Origin: Takifugu bimaculatus
Lineage: Eukaryota > Chordata > Actinopteri > Tetraodontiformes > Tetraodontidae
Assembly: GCA_004026145.2 (NCBI GenBank)
Contig: SWLE01000944.1
Coordinates: 1-64,000, forward strand
Reading direction: 5' to 3'
DNA: 64,000 bases
Shown: piece after piece, positions 1 through 11,568 of the stretch
Position numbering within the stretch: the stretch's first letter is position 1
How the letters are laid out: each line of letters opens with the position of its first letter
The notes under the pieces: generated by a model
Told to the model about the DNA's origin: nothing
What the model saw: the letters and a program-made list of their open reading frames with translations, nothing else
The model's database searches: none
Program-made: the position numbers and the translations under genes

Positions 1-503
1 TCGTGAAAAATGAAATTAATCAGCTCTTAAAAATGAAACGGTGCACAGTCCTTTCACCATGTTGGCCTGTGGAAAACCAGTGTTGTCGGCCGATGGACCA
101 GCGCCCCGTCGTTGCCGGACCACCGTTGGCCACCAGTTGGGTTTTTGGGATCAAAGTGGGGGCGTTTCCTGTATCCGGTTCTCCTCACGGATCCATGACT
201 ACAACATGTTGCTGCAAGTGCAGAGACGTTTGCTCTGGAAAGAACTTTAGAGCACATTCAGTGCTGCAGGATGAGGGGCTGGAAAAGGTGCCAGTTCTTT
301 TCTCACTGCAGGGAACAGTTAAAAACAGCAGCTTAAACTCCGAAAACATGAAAATTATACAGATACATCATTGATTCAGTTGTTATCCAGAATGTATTAG
401 AAATGTTCCTGTTTGATAAAAATGATTTGGGATTATTTAACTACAACCTCTACAGATTATTTACCTTCATCACGTCTCATCACTATTTCTGATGTTTCCT
501 CAG

Positions 504-605
504 GATGGACGAGGACAGAGCAGAGTCCACAGTGTCCAGCTGTGTGTCCCTGAAGAGCGACTGCTCCAAATTTGGGGAAATAAACTTCAAAAGTTCAGAC
601 AAAAT
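504..605 (+). CDS. NLR N-terminal repeat exon, type A (gene 1 array)
   Basis: A 102-nt exon starts after tttcctcag and ends before gtaagaaa. It is phase 2-2 (one leading base, 33 codons, two trailing bases). The core reads TVSSCVSLKSDCSKFGEINF, a variant of the PSCVSxKSD peptide that I know from N-terminal exons of fish NLRC3-like proteins. Use in transcripts is inferred. Confidence 0.7.
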
Positions 606-660
606 GTAAGAAAACTAAAGCGTGATGATGTGTTTGTGTGGCACCCTTTAAACTTTGGTA

Positions 661-1852
661 GTGCAAACAGTAATTAAAACAGTAATTAAATACATCAACA
701 ACCAGAACTAAATAAATAGAACACTAACATTTAAAGTTGCAAAAGATAATATTTACAACGAACAAAAACAGGGTTAACACCAACCTGAACCCACAGACAC
801 ACTGCCACAAAGCATGCTGGGAAAATCCCACACTGACCCTCCCCAACACGCTAAATAATTTAGGAATACAGCAACATTTTAGTATAATAATCAGGATTTT
901 TGATTTACAAAAATCAGGATTTTTGATTTACAAAAATCCTGATTGTTTGTACACAAAATCCATCCTCCTTCCTTTCCTCAAGAAGATTTCAATGACTCTG
1001 TTGTGCAGATTATCCGTGCGTTTCAGTTCCATCAAGACGTCCTTTTCTATCGCCATCCAAGCTAATGCTGAAAGTCGAGCCTGCCCTGTCGTATTTCTGG
1101 CATAAGTTTTAATTCGCTTTAGGGCTGAGAATGTCCGTTCAACAGAAGCAGTAGACACGGGGATGGTCACCGCCAAACACAGTCTATCAGTCTTTTTAAG
1201 ATTTCCTTATTTTTCTTCACCTTTTCGTTGCGGAGCTCCGTCTTGAAAATGGCTTTGACAGTAAATCAGCGACTAAATCCATTTCTTCTCCTACTTCAGC
1301 CATTGTGGGTTGACAAAACAGCGATTAAATCAACACAACAATGTCTTTGCTTGTGCAGCTCCCTACAGATGCAGTTTGCTAGCTCTGGCTCGTGCACTCT
1401 CTGACTGTCCAATCAAAGCGCGTGAATACGCTGACGTTTCCTACGCCTGCTAGAAGGCCTTGGGGTCGCCAACTCAAAATCTGATTGGATGAAGCAACAG
1501 TTTGATCGACATTTTTTTTATGCTACAGGGCCTGCAGAACTGATTGTGAAGGCCTCCAGGCAGATTTCTTTGACCCTGGCAACAAATAGTGGCTGAAATG
1601 TGATTGGTTAAATGCTTGAATATGAAAATACACGTCTGGAAGCAGCGCAACCAGGGGGCTGGCAATGACAGGAAGCGGACAGACCATTTGGAATTATTTA
1701 ATACATATGGAATTATTTAATACATATTCATGGACAAAATATTATTTGACTGATGTTAATTATATTTTCAAAATATAATTAACATCAGTCTGTGATTCAG
1801 ATATTTTTAGGCCAGCAGAGGAGGCCTTGCAGGCCCTGACGGCCCACCACTG
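661..1852 (-). mobile_element. hAT copy 1, left-truncated
   Basis: The left boundary is the 30-bp sequence shared between the NLR intron and the hAT interior. The right end is ggcccaccactg at 1852. It contains the minus-strand transposase C-terminal remnant (928-1176) with a hAT dimerisation motif (SVERTFSALKRIKTYARN), and a 43-bp palindrome at 1748-1790. The element is oriented opposite to the NLR gene. Confidence 0.85.
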
Positions 1853-2439
1853 GGGTTTTTTGAACTGCATAACTCTGCCTTAGAACATTTCACAACCATA
1901 CAAAACATCATTTTGTAGGTATTAGCCTCTACTATCGTGAAAAATGAAATTAATCAGCTCTTAAAAATGAAACGGTGCACAGTCCTTTCACCATGTTGGC
2001 CTGTGGAAAACCAGTGTTGTCGGGCCGATGGACCAGCGCCCCCGTCGTTGCCGGACCACCGTTGGCCACCAGTTGGGTTTTTGGGATCAAAGTGGGGGCG
2101 TTTCCTGTATCCGGTTCTCCTCACGGATCCATGACTACAACATGTTGCTGCAAGTGCAGAGACGTTTGCTCTGGAAAGAACTTTAGAGCACATTCAGTGC
2201 TGCAGGATGAGGGGCTGGAAAAGGTGCCAGTTCTTTTCTCACTGCAGGGAACAGTTAAAAAAAGCAGCTTAAACTCCGAAAACATGAAAATTATACAGAT
2301 ACATCATTGATTCAGTTGTTATCCAGAATGTATTAGAAATGTTCCTGTTTGATAAAAATGATTTGGGATTATTTAACTACAACCTCTACAGATTATTTAC
2401 CTTCATCACGTCTCATCACTATTTCTGATGTTTCCTCAG
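1853..2439 (+). repeat. Array intron module (GC-rich segment plus pre-exon intron)
   Basis: This segment lies between the hAT right end and exon A in every monomer. Its middle (about 1985-2190) is GC-rich and open in more than one frame on both strands, including a cysteine cluster TCCCKC on the plus strand. The open frames differ between monomers because a T run (gggtttt or ggggttttt type) varies by one base. I do not recognise a protein family. The last 100 bp are the polypyrimidine-rich approach to the exon acceptor. Equivalent segments occur in all full monomers of the second array and at 63810-64000. Confidence 0.6.
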
Positions 2440-2541
2440 GATGGACGAGGACAGAGCAGAGTCCACAGTGCCCAGCTGTGTGTCCCTGAAGAGTGGCCAC
2501 TCCAAATTTGGGGAAATAAACTTCAGAAGTTCAGACCAAAT
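2440..2541 (+). CDS. NLR N-terminal repeat exon, type A (gene 1 array)
   Basis: A 102-nt phase 2-2 exon. The core TVPSCVSLKSGHSKFGEINF has glycine-histidine where other copies have an acidic residue after LKS. It is followed 266 bp later by the B-type exon at 2706, showing the 265-bp sub-period. Confidence 0.7.
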
Positions 2542-2705
2542 GTAAGAAAACTAAAGTGTGATGATGTGTTTGTGTGGCACCCTTTAAACTTTGGTAGTGC
2601 AAACAGTAATTAAAACAGTAATTAAATTTGGGATTGTTTAACTACAACCTCTCCAGATTATTTACCTTTATCACAGTCTCATCACTATTTCTGATGTTTC
2701 CTCAG

Positions 2706-2772
2706 GATGGACAAGGACAGAGCCCTGAAGAGTGACCGGTCCAGAAATGCACCAATAACCTTCAGACAAAAT
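2706..2772 (+). pseudogene. NLR N-terminal repeat exon, type B, frameshifted
   Basis: This corresponds to the 75-nt B exons of the second array but lacks 8 nt near its 3' end (ttcagacaaaat instead of ttcagaagttcagacaaaat). That leaves 67 nt, so inclusion would shift the frame. Splice sites look intact. It is the only short exon in the window with a broken frame. Confidence 0.6.
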
Positions 2773-2864
2773 GTAAGAAAACTAAAGCGTGATGATGTGT
2801 TTGTGTGGAACCCTTTAAACTTTGGTATCAGACCTCAAGGCTCACCTTTAAAGTAAGGTTTTCT

Positions 2865-3926
2865 CAGTGGCGGGCCATTTCACACCTAGGCCTTCATCGT
2901 GCTCCGTCTGAATCAATCCAACCCTCAATAACCATTTTATGGCTATAAACTTCCACTGCAGGTACAGCTGCGACACACATAAAAACGCATCAAAAACAAC
3001 CTGATAAAATTGCAATATTATTGTGACAGGCTCAGGTTTTGGGTTGCAGAAGAACTCAGACACAGACTTCTGCCAGCTTATTCTGCAGTTCAACTGCTGA
3101 AACAAACCACTTTATTAAACACTGAACTGAACACAGGAACGAAGGGAAGGCTTCAATCACACACACAACCTGGCTTATGGTGTGCAAGTGCAAACAGTAA
3201 TTAAAACAGTAATTAAATACATCAACAACCAGAACTAAATAAATAGAACACTAACATTTAAAGTTGCAAAAGATAATATTTACAACGAACAAAAACAGGG
3301 TTAACACCAACCTGAACCCACAGACACACTGCCACAAAGCATGCTGGGAAAATCCCACACTCACCCTCCCCAACACGCTAAATAATTTAGGAATATAGCA
3401 ACATTTTAGTATAATAATCAGGATTTTTTATTTACAAAAATCCTGATTATTTGTACACAAAATCCACCCTCCTTCCTTTCCTCAAGAAGATTTCAATGAC
3501 TCTGTTGTGCAGATTATCCGTGCGTTTCAGTTCCATCAAGACGTCCTTTTCTATCGCCATCCAAGCTAATGCTGAAAGTCGAGCCTGCCCTGTCGTATTT
3601 CTGGCATAAGTTTTAATTCGCTTTAGGGCTGTTGAATGTCTGTTCAACAGAAGCAGTAGACACGGGGATGGTCACCGCCAAACACAGTCTATCAGTCTTT
3701 TTAAGATTTCCCTATTTTTCTTCACCTTTTCGTTGCGGAGCTCCGTCTTGAAAATGGCTTTGACAGTAAATCAGCGACTAAATCCATTTCTTCTCCTACT
3801 TCAGCCATCGTGGGTTGACAAAACAGCTGTTAAATCAACACAACAATATCTTTGCTTGTGCAGCTCCCTACAGATGCAGTTTGCTAGCTCTGGCTCGTGC
3901 ACTCTCTGACTGTCCAATCAAAGCGC
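2865..3926 (-). mobile_element. hAT copy 2, right-truncated
   Basis: It begins with terminal inverted repeat CAGTGGCGGGCC, preceded by ggttttct (2857-2864), the 8-bp target sequence. It contains the transposase C-terminal remnant (minus strand, about 3447-3660). It ends abruptly at 3926, where aatcaaagcgc joins the intron sequence tgaaattaatcag, removing the palindrome and the other terminus. Confidence 0.85.
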
Positions 3927-4420
3927 TGAAATTAATCAGCTCTTAAAAATGAAACGGTGCACAGTCCTTTCACCATGTTGGTCTGTGGAAAACCAGTGTT
4001 GTCGGCCCGATGGACCAGCGTCCCCGTCGTTGCCGGACCACCGTTGGCCACCAGTTGGGTTTTTGGGATCAAAGTGGGGGCGTTTCCTGTATCTGGTTCT
4101 CCTCACGGATCCATGACTACAACATGTTGCTGCAAGTGCAGAGACGTTTGCTCTGGAAAGAACTTTAGAGCACATTCAGTGCTGCAGGATGAGGGGCTGG
4201 AAAAGGAGCCAGTTCTTTTCTCACTGCAGGGAACAGTTAAAAAAAGCAGCTTAAACTCTGAAAACATGATGAATTGATTTATTGATTCAGTTGTTATCCA
4301 GAATGTATTAGAAATGTTCCTGTTTGATAAAAATGCAGTGAATTGGGATTATTGAACTACAACCTCTACAGATTATTTACCTTCATCACAGTCTCATCAC
4401 TATTTCTGATGTTTCCTCAG

Positions 4421-4522
4421 GATGGACGAGGACAGAGCAGAGTCCACAGTGCCCAGCAGGGTGTCCCTGAAGAGTGACTGGTCCAAAGAAGGGGAAATAA
4501 ACTTCAGAAGTTCAGACCAAAT
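4421..4522 (+). CDS. Last N-terminal repeat exon of gene 1, type A
   Basis: A 102-nt phase 2-2 exon whose core TVPSRVSLKSDWSKEGEINF has arginine in place of the otherwise conserved cysteine. It is the last short exon before the gene 1 FISNA exon. Its phase 2 end does not match the phase 1 start of that exon: direct joining gives Met-Lys-stop. Confidence 0.7.
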
Positions 4523-5009
4523 GTAAGAAAACTAAAGCGTGATGATGTGTTTGTGTGCCAGCTGTTAGTCACATTAACAGCAGCAGGTTGTGAGTTTATT
4601 ATTGGAGATGTTTAACACTTAAACCTCAGACAGTCATATAGTTACAGACTTAATGTGAATATTGTTGATTAGAAACAAGAATCATGTTTTAAACTGAAAG
4701 ATGAATTCAGACATAAATGCTGGAACAATATTGAGTCTTGATCAGGTTCTTTCATCCTATAAATCAAAGGACTAATAGAGATGTGTTTCATAGTTGAGAG
4801 GGGGGAGCAACATCCTATCAAACTGGGACCAGGCAGCTCCACCCAGGAGAGTCCTCTTGTTCACAATCTGGAAGCAGATCTGGAGATGCTGAAATGAAGC
4901 CCAAACAAAGTAAAACTGTTCAATATAAAATTGAACTTGTGATGTCATGAATTTGTAGTTGTGTTGATGATTTATTATAGATGGAAATCATTGGTTTACT
5001 TATGTTCAG
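4523..5009 (+). other. Intron between repeat exon and FISNA exon, gene 1
   Basis: Begins gtaaga and ends ttatgttcag. I looked for the 104-nt connector exon present in gene 2 (54234-54337) and found nothing resembling it. The intron is not clearly homologous to the gene 2 intron at 54338-54883. Confidence 0.5.
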
Positions 5010-6789
5010 GAAGTGATCTGCAGGAGGTGATAGAAGATCATAAGATGAGTCTGAAGAGAAGATGTGAACATGTGACTGAAGGAACTCGTGAAGCAGGAAG
5101 TGGAACCCTGCTGAACAAGATCTACACTGAGCTCTACATCACTGAGGGAAAAAGTGAGGAGGTGGACACACAACATGAGGTGAGACAGCTTGAGAGAACC
5201 TCCAAGAAGAACATCCAGGACACTCCAATCAAGTGCCAGGACATCTTCAAAGTCTTATCTGAGCAACAGAGACACATCAGAGTGGTTCTGACCAACGGTG
5301 TCGCCGGCGTTGGAAAAACCTTCTCAGTGCAGAAGTTCAGTCTGGACTGGGCAGAAGGTTTGGAGAACCAAGACATCAGTCTGGTGCTTCCGCTCTCATG
5401 TAGGGAGCTGAACTTGATCAGAGATGAGCAGCACAGTCTTCTCTCACTGCTTCATGTTTTCCATCTACCATTACAGAAGATCAGAGCAGAAGATCTGACT
5501 GTCTGGAAACTTCTGTTCATCTTTGATGGCCTGGATGAAAGCAGATTTTCACTGGGTTTCAACAGGCATCAGCTCATCTCTGATGTCACACAAGTATCGT
5601 CCGTTGACGTGCTCCTGGTCAACCTCATCCAGGGGAACCTGCTTCCCTCAGCTCTCATCTGGATCACCTCCAGACCTGCAGCAGCCTATCAGATTCCTCC
5701 CTCATGTGTTGACAGGATCACAGAAGTACGAGGCTTCACTGACTCCCAGAAGGAGGAGTACTTCAGGAGGAGGTTCAGTGATGAAGATCTGTCCAAGAGA
5801 ATCATCTCACACATCAAGGCCTCCAGGAGCCTCCACATCATGTGTCGGATCCCAGTTTTCTGCTGGATCACTGCTATAGTTCTGGAGGACATGATGAGCA
5901 GAGGCCAGAGAGGAGAGCTGCCCAAAACCCTGACTGACCTCTACTCACACTTCCTGAGGGTTCAGATAAAGAGGAAGAAGCAGAAGTTCGGAGGAAAGCA
6001 GAGACCAGAGGAACTGACTGAGGCTGACAAAGAACTCCTTCTGAAGTTGGGTCGGCTGGCGTTTGAACATCTGGAGAAAGGAAACATCATGTTCTACTCA
6101 GAAGACCTGGAGCGATGTGGACTGGACGTCTCCGAGGTGTCGGTGTACTCAGGAGTTTGTACAGAGATCTTCAAAAGAGAGAGTGTGACCTTCCAGAAAT
6201 CAGTCTACTGCTTTATTCATCAGAGCATTCAGGAGTTTCTGGCTGCCGTCTACATGTTCCACTGTTACACCAGGAAAGACACAGCGGTTATAAATAAGTT
6301 CCTAGAATATTCTGAACCAGTCACATCTCTTGATGACTTCCTCATGAGAGAACTAATGAAATCTCTTGAAAGTAAAAATGGCCACCTGGACTTGTTTGTT
6401 CGCTTCCTTCATGGTCTCTCTCTGGAGTCCAATCAGAGGATCTTGGGTGGACTGTTGGATCAGATGGAGAACCACCCAGAAATCATCCAGAAGGTCCTCA
6501 ACAACCTGAATGAGGTGAACAGTGATAAAATCTCCCCAGACAGAAGCATCAACATCTTCCACTGTCTGACGGAGATGAAGGATCAGTCAGTCCATCAGGA
6601 GATCCAAGAGTTCCTGAAGTCAGAGAAGAAATCAGAGAGGAGACTGTCAGAGATCCACTGTTCAGCTCTGGCCTACCTGCTGCAGATGTCAGAGGAGGTT
6701 CTGGATGAGCTGAACCTGCAGCAGTACAACACCTCAGATGAGGGACGACGTCGCCTGATTCCAGCTGTGAGGAACTGCAGGAAGGCCGT
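5010..6789 (+). CDS. NLRC3-like gene 1: FISNA-NACHT exon
   Basis: This single exon encodes the core of a fish-type NLR, a cytosolic nucleotide-binding immune receptor. The first 80 codons match the fish-specific FISNA domain (SLKRRCEHVTEG, TLLNKIYTELYITEG, EVRQLE). NACHT follows, with Walker A GVAGVGKT at exon residues 96-103, Walker B LLFIFDGLDESR at 167-178 and a sensor-like ITSRPAAAY. A winged-helix region contains SIQEFLAAVYMFHC, and the exon ends in the linker DEGRRRLIPAVRNCRKA before the LRRs. It is open throughout and ends in phase 2 before gtaagt. The acceptor ttcag at 5005-5009 requires phase 1 from upstream, which no visible exon supplies. The open frame reaches back to an ATG at 4961 inside the presumed intron, and an internal ATG lies at 5045. 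Either might serve as the start. Family assignment is firm. Whether the gene is functional is uncertain. Confidence 0.93.
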
Positions 6790-7716
6790 GTAAGTAAAGA
6801 TTTTTGGGGCCGGACATCAGCGTTTAAATCAAGCGAGTGGATCATGTCAGGTAGCAATACCCCCTCCAGTGGTCATTCCTTCAATTCTTTATTTCCATTG
6901 CAGCGTCCATAAATTAAAAAAAACAACAATTCATTCAGAAATGTTCAACACTGGCTGGATATAAGTTCAAAGTTCAATCCAGACAAACCAACATAAGGCA
7001 GGAATAATAGGAGCCACAAGTTAACTGACTATCATGAAATTACTGTCATGTCATTAAATAACTTTTGTTTGTTTGTGTACATCGTATTCAAACGACAGAA
7101 AAACACATTTTAACTAATGACACGTGACTATTTTGCTTCATTTGTTCAACGTAAAAACAGCCGGCCTCGTTGGTTTAAATGGGTGTTTTAGGTCTTTGTG
7201 GCGGTTCCGTTTGGAGCCTTTATGTGACCCACAAAGTTGTTTGACCCTTTCCACACCCGTTAGGTGGCAACTTCATCACTAGCAACAAAAGGTGCAGTGA
7301 AAATGATTTGAAGGGAAACAGGCAGATATAACAGAAGCTGAGGGCAATCGATGCAACCAGAGACTCTGATGTCATCGATCGGATCGCTGAATTAAGACTT
7401 GACGCACCATCGTACAAATTGGATGAAATGCAAAATATCCAAAGAGCCGATAGACAGATAAAAAGATGCACGTTTCTTTAAACCATTTGCTATAATCATT
7501 TTAAATATAGAGTAATTAGGAGCTGTTCTAAAATAAGACAAATGTTAAGAATAATTCAGTTGCATTTCAGATCTGATGGTCGTTCAAACTGTTGCTCTAC
7601 GGTGTTGAATTTAGCTTTTCCAGGAAATGAGCTACATTTGTGCTGAGGTAGATTCTCAGATAAGTTGATTAGAAATCCCAAAGTTTGACTCACTACTTTT
7701 GTTTCATACACAACAG
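6790..7716 (+). other. Intron 3' of gene 1 NACHT exon
   Basis: Bounded by gtaagt and acaacag. It is AT-rich with short A runs. No transposon ends, RNA gene or extra LRR exon was recognised. Confidence 0.5.
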
Positions 7717-7893
7717 ACTGGCTGGTAGTTTTCTTTCAAAGAGTCATTGGGAAGTTGTGGCCTCAGCAATGACGTCAAACCCTTCTCATCTACGGGAGCT
7801 GGACTTAAGCTGGAACCAAAGCCTGACAGATGCCGGAGTAAAGTTACTGTCTTCTGCAATGATGCATCCAAACTGCAGACTGGAGACGCTCAG
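7717..7893 (+). CDS. Gene 1 LRR exon 1
   Basis: A 177-nt phase 2-2 exon (acceptor caacag, donor gtcagg). It encodes VVASAMTSNPSHLRELDLSW and an NxxLTDAGVKLLSSAM repeat. It differs from the others: the usual CSLSExSC motif is absent and SLTD carries one extra residue. This is the usual divergent first LRR exon of fish NLRs. Confidence 0.85.
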
Positions 7894-8003
7894 GTCAGGA
7901 GGCCTCTGTTGGTCTTTTCTAAATTTCTTTACATTTTCTGCTTTTCTCTTCATTTTCAGATTTAGAAATGTGTTTTTATTTGCCCCATTTATTGGTTTTC
8001 CAG

Positions 8004-8177
8004 GCTGAGTGACTGCAGTTTATCAGAGATCAGCTGTGACTCTCTGGCCTCGGCACTGAGGTCCAATCCCTCCCATCTGAGGGTTCTGGAGCTGAGTAAG
8101 ACCAAGCTGAAGGATTCAGGAGTGAAGCTGCTCTGTGGTTTTCTCCAGGATCCTCTCTGTAAGCTGGAGACTCTCAG
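8004..8177 (+). CDS. Gene 1 LRR exon 2
   Basis: A 174-nt phase 2-2 exon encoding two ribonuclease-inhibitor-type LRRs: LSDCSLSEISCDSLASAL, then LRVLELSKTKLKDSGVKLL and LQDPLCKLETLR. Acceptor ttttccag and donor gtcagt are canonical. Confidence 0.9.
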
Positions 8178-10008
8178 GTCAGTCAGAGATGATCCAGTAC
8201 TTTCCCAGGTGTAACTAGTTAGACAATAAATGTTTCCATGTTTGATCTTTGTTATAAACGTAGTGTTACAGTTCTCAGAAAAAAGACCACACAGGACAGA
8301 TTTGCAGTATTAAATTGGTTGTGGAAATCTGTCCCATGTGAGGATGGTCATCAATGACTAGAAAGGAAGTATCAGTTGTAGATTTGTCTTGTTTTATTTT
8401 AGGCTGGCCACAAAACCGCCCAAACATTCAGACCAATCAAAAATGGTTCTTCCTGTCTTTTAAAGATCAGAAGGAAAACTAGCAAACCCCAAAAGAAAGC
8501 TGCTGCAGTGTGCCATGCCCCTTCTCTCCTGAGAAAAGCCATCCCAAAAAAGAGAAAAGCCCAAGTGTGAAGTGAGCCCCCTGTTAAACCTTGGTACCGA
8601 AAGCCTGCAGTCATTCTCATCTTAGGTGGCTTCATTCCAGCCAGAAGCCCAAACCTGCCTCCCTCTTAAAGGGGCAGCAGGTCAGTCCAACCACAGAAAC
8701 CTTCATGAAGATCTGAAGCTTTCAGCATCCACAATTGTTGCACCTCACTTCCATTGGAGTCCAAATCAGAAGTCAACAAGTTGATTCTACACCGATTCTA
8801 CACAATGCAACCATTTTAAAAAGGTTTCCATCCATAAGTTTTCACACATTTTTATATAAATCTGTTGGTTCATCGCCTCCTTCTTTTGTAATGATCATGA
8901 AAGAAAATGACCTTATTTGAGTTTTTCTCCTCACAAATATGACTTTCTATGAACGATGCAATAAATGCAGCTTGCAATCTAAGACAATATGGAAGTATGT
9001 GTATATAATAGTAGTGGAAGTAGTTCATAAAATAATACATTTGCTCTTCTCATCGAATCTTTCTATGTTATTAAAGAGAAAGCTGCTCTTAGTCAACAAC
9101 ATCTAAGACATCAACCAAAAATCCTAATTTTCTATAATATAATATAAAACAGTAGAGAAGACTCTTTCTGCAGAGACACTGGTGGCAGGAATGCAGAAGT
9201 ATCACCTGCTCAACTTGGAAGGTGGAGCAGAAACCACCAGCTGAGAAGGTCCTCAGCCAGAGGAAGTGGTGGAGAACCATGAAACTTGCTAAGCTCCAGC
9301 TCAGCTCCAGAGACGGGCTGAGCTGGAGCTGTGGCACCAGGTATCGCCCAGAAGAGCCTCCAACAAACAAGCTCTTCTCTTGGGAGGAGAGGGCTTTGAA
9401 TCTCAGCTCAGTGTGCTTGTCTCTAGTAGGTGGCAGCTGCACCTTTTCCTGAGGTCCTTGTTGATGCCCTGAGGGGAATTGATGCTCCTGCAATGTTTTC
9501 TGGCAGCATTGAGCTTGCAGTGGGGCAATCAAACACACTGTGGGGGGGCTCTCTTTCCTTCTCTCATCTGGAGAACAAGTGACACCAGCTGCCAATCATT
9601 GTTGGAGAAATGTGCAGTCAGGGGAACGATGCGTCCAGACTATAGCCACCCTTCCAGCATCCAGCAGTGTCTAAAACCTTTGATTTGGTTTCACCAGAGA
9701 GTGTAGGGATTGCAGGGTCGCTGCAGCATCGCCCACAAGCTGTCAGGAGTGGGTCGCTTTGTCCCAACTCCTGACAAGAGTTGAGTGCTATTGAGAAATG
9801 TGGTTTCACAAACTTGGAAGGTATTTTGACCCACACACACTTTACATACGGTGTAGATCTTGTCCAACCGACCTCAAAAAGACCCCAAAATAGGAACATA
9901 CGGCAGATAAGCCGGTGCAGGACCAGAGGTTTGTTGCTTGTAAGCTGTGTTTTGCTCTGGTACATGTTGATTTTTATTTGTCTTCTCTCAAAATAATTGT
10001 TATTTTAG
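8178..10008 (+). repeat. LRR intron block, copy alpha
   Basis: This intron separates LRR exons 2 and 3. From about 8361 it matches the introns at 11578-12356, 17522-19774 and 57121-59459 at high identity. The LRR units were therefore duplicated with their introns. It contains long open stretches on both strands (168 codons on the minus strand at 9089-9595) without recognisable domains, which I treat as non-coding. Confidence 0.75.
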
Positions 10009-10182
10009 ACTAAGAGGCTGCAGTTTATCAGAGACCAGCTGTGATTCTGTGGCCTCAGCTCTGAAGTCCAACCTCTCCCATCTGAGGGTTCTGGACCTGA
10101 GCTACAACACGTTGCAGGATTCAGGAGTGAAGCGGCTCTGTTCTGGACTGGAGGGTCCAAACTGTAAACTGGAGAGGCTCAG
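10009..10182 (+). CDS. Gene 1 LRR exon 3
   Basis: A 174-nt phase 2-2 exon (acceptor tattttag, donor gtcagt): LRGCSLSETSCDSVASAL, LRVLDLSYNTLQDSGVKRL, then CSGLEGPNCKLERLR. The second repeat differs from the CGFLQDPLC type of neighbouring exons. Confidence 0.9.
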
Positions 10183-10388
10183 GTCAGTCTTCATGTTTCT
10201 ACCTATATACCAGCTGCTAAGATGGTGAAGTGAGGCTGTTCTCAACACTGCTGTGATGCACCACATTAAAGAAATTCCTTGTAATATCGTGAATTCAGGT
10301 CTGACCCAACTAAGAACTAACGTAGGTTTAGTACTGACGCAGATAACATGCAGACCTGCACCGTATAACCTCATCCTGCATTTTTCAG

Positions 10389-10562
10389 ATTGATTAACTG
10401 CAGCTTATCAGAGACCAGCTGTGACTCTCTGGCCTCGGCGCTGAGGTCCAATCCCTCCCATCTCAGAGAACTGGACCTGAGTTGGAACCAGCTGCAGGAT
10501 TCAGGAGTGAAGCTGCTCTGTGGTTTTCTCCAGGATCCAAACTGCCGACTGGAAACTCTGAG
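10389..10562 (+). CDS. Gene 1 LRR exon 4
   Basis: A 174-nt phase 2-2 exon encoding LINCSLSETSCDSLASAL, LRELDLSWNQLQDSGVKLL and LQDPNCRLETLR. Donor gtaaac is slightly weaker than in its neighbours. It is followed by the longest intron of the gene. Confidence 0.9.
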
Positions 10563-11040
10563 GTAAACACCATTCTCAAAAATGTCCATTATTCCATCCG
10601 AGGGTCCTCACACTTTCTGAGTGTGTGTGTTGTGCCCAGTTCCTTCAGGAGGGAGGGCCACACGGGGACCACTTATTCATGATAAATTGATTTAAGGACA
10701 ATGAAAAAGCCGATAGATGGTAACCAAGATTAGACAAAATCAATTTATTCGATACTTTATTCACTTATCTACCGTGTTTGCAGAAAATGTAGACATAATT
10801 GCAGCTTTTAAGGTAGAATTGTCGTTGGTATACACGATTAACCTCGTACATCATCCCGGGCTGTGTGAAAACATGCAGCTTACGCTAAAGACAGCCAATG
10901 CAGCAGCTTGTATTAAAGGTTTATAGAATATCCCTCTCACTGTTTAGTTTCTGTAAAATGAGATTAGGGAGGCTCGAGTGATTAGTTAAAAGCTTTTGAG
11001 TGAAAGCCAAAGTTCCAACTTTTCCTTTTTCCAGCGAAAC
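10563..11040 (+). other. 5' part of the 6.2-kb gene 1 intron
   Basis: AT-rich intronic sequence with a short GT run near 10620. I found no exon, transposon terminus or RNA gene in it. Confidence 0.4.
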
Positions 11041-11498
11041 TGGTGAGCTCACCAGTTAGAGGAAGCACAAAAGTCGACAAGCAGTTCTGCAGTGTCAAGG
11101 ATAAAATGGCTGTCGAGCATGTTGACACTCCAGGACTGTTAAACAAGAACTTGTTCCACTTCCGGAGCAGATGGGACTCAAGTCCTCTTTTAAAATTGAG
11201 TTTTTCTTCTTCAGATGGAAAGCTGTGTGAAGATGGAGATGGTGCTGACCAGAGATTAACCTGGGACACGTCACAAACGTCTCCTCCTTCAAACTCCGCA
11301 GGAGTCCGGGTCTAAATAATCCGCATCTTTCACTCAGTTATTCAGTGTTTTTGGCTCTGTTTAAAGCTCAAAATGAACCCACGAACATAAAACTTTAAAT
11401 CTTGAAGTAACTTTTCAAATGTTTCAGACAGATCAGCCATTTAATGTCAGATATCACTTATTTCACTGATGTTTTCCTCTTTTACCGTCGTCAGCTGT

Positions 11499-11568
<70 letters not shown>

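Larger units (their letters stand above)
1..4522 (+). repeat. Tail of exon/hAT array of NLR gene 1
   Basis: This stretch is built from the same monomer as the 24-53 kb array: a GC-rich intron module, short NLR exons and a hAT element. It opens inside a monomer, so the array extends upstream of the window. It holds short exons at 504, 2440, 2706 and 4421 and two hAT copies. The copy at 2865 is cut off near 3926, where hAT sequence joins intron sequence directly. The array ends just before the gene 1 FISNA exon, so it probably supplies gene 1's N-terminal exons. Confidence 0.85.

Noticed and set aside
4961..5009. Firm start codon of gene 1 at 4961
   Set aside because: The ATG precedes a good acceptor (ttatgttcag) at the homologous exon boundary of gene 2, so it is more likely intronic. 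It is kept only as a possibility.
6549..6857. Minus-strand open frames opposite the NACHT exons
   Set aside because: They are shadows of the FISNA-NACHT coding frame with no features of their own.
9089..9595. 168-codon minus-strand open frame in LRR introns, repeated at 18982-19488
   Set aside because: It is shared because the intron block was duplicated. It shows low-complexity cysteine- and leucine-rich content and no domain or start context.
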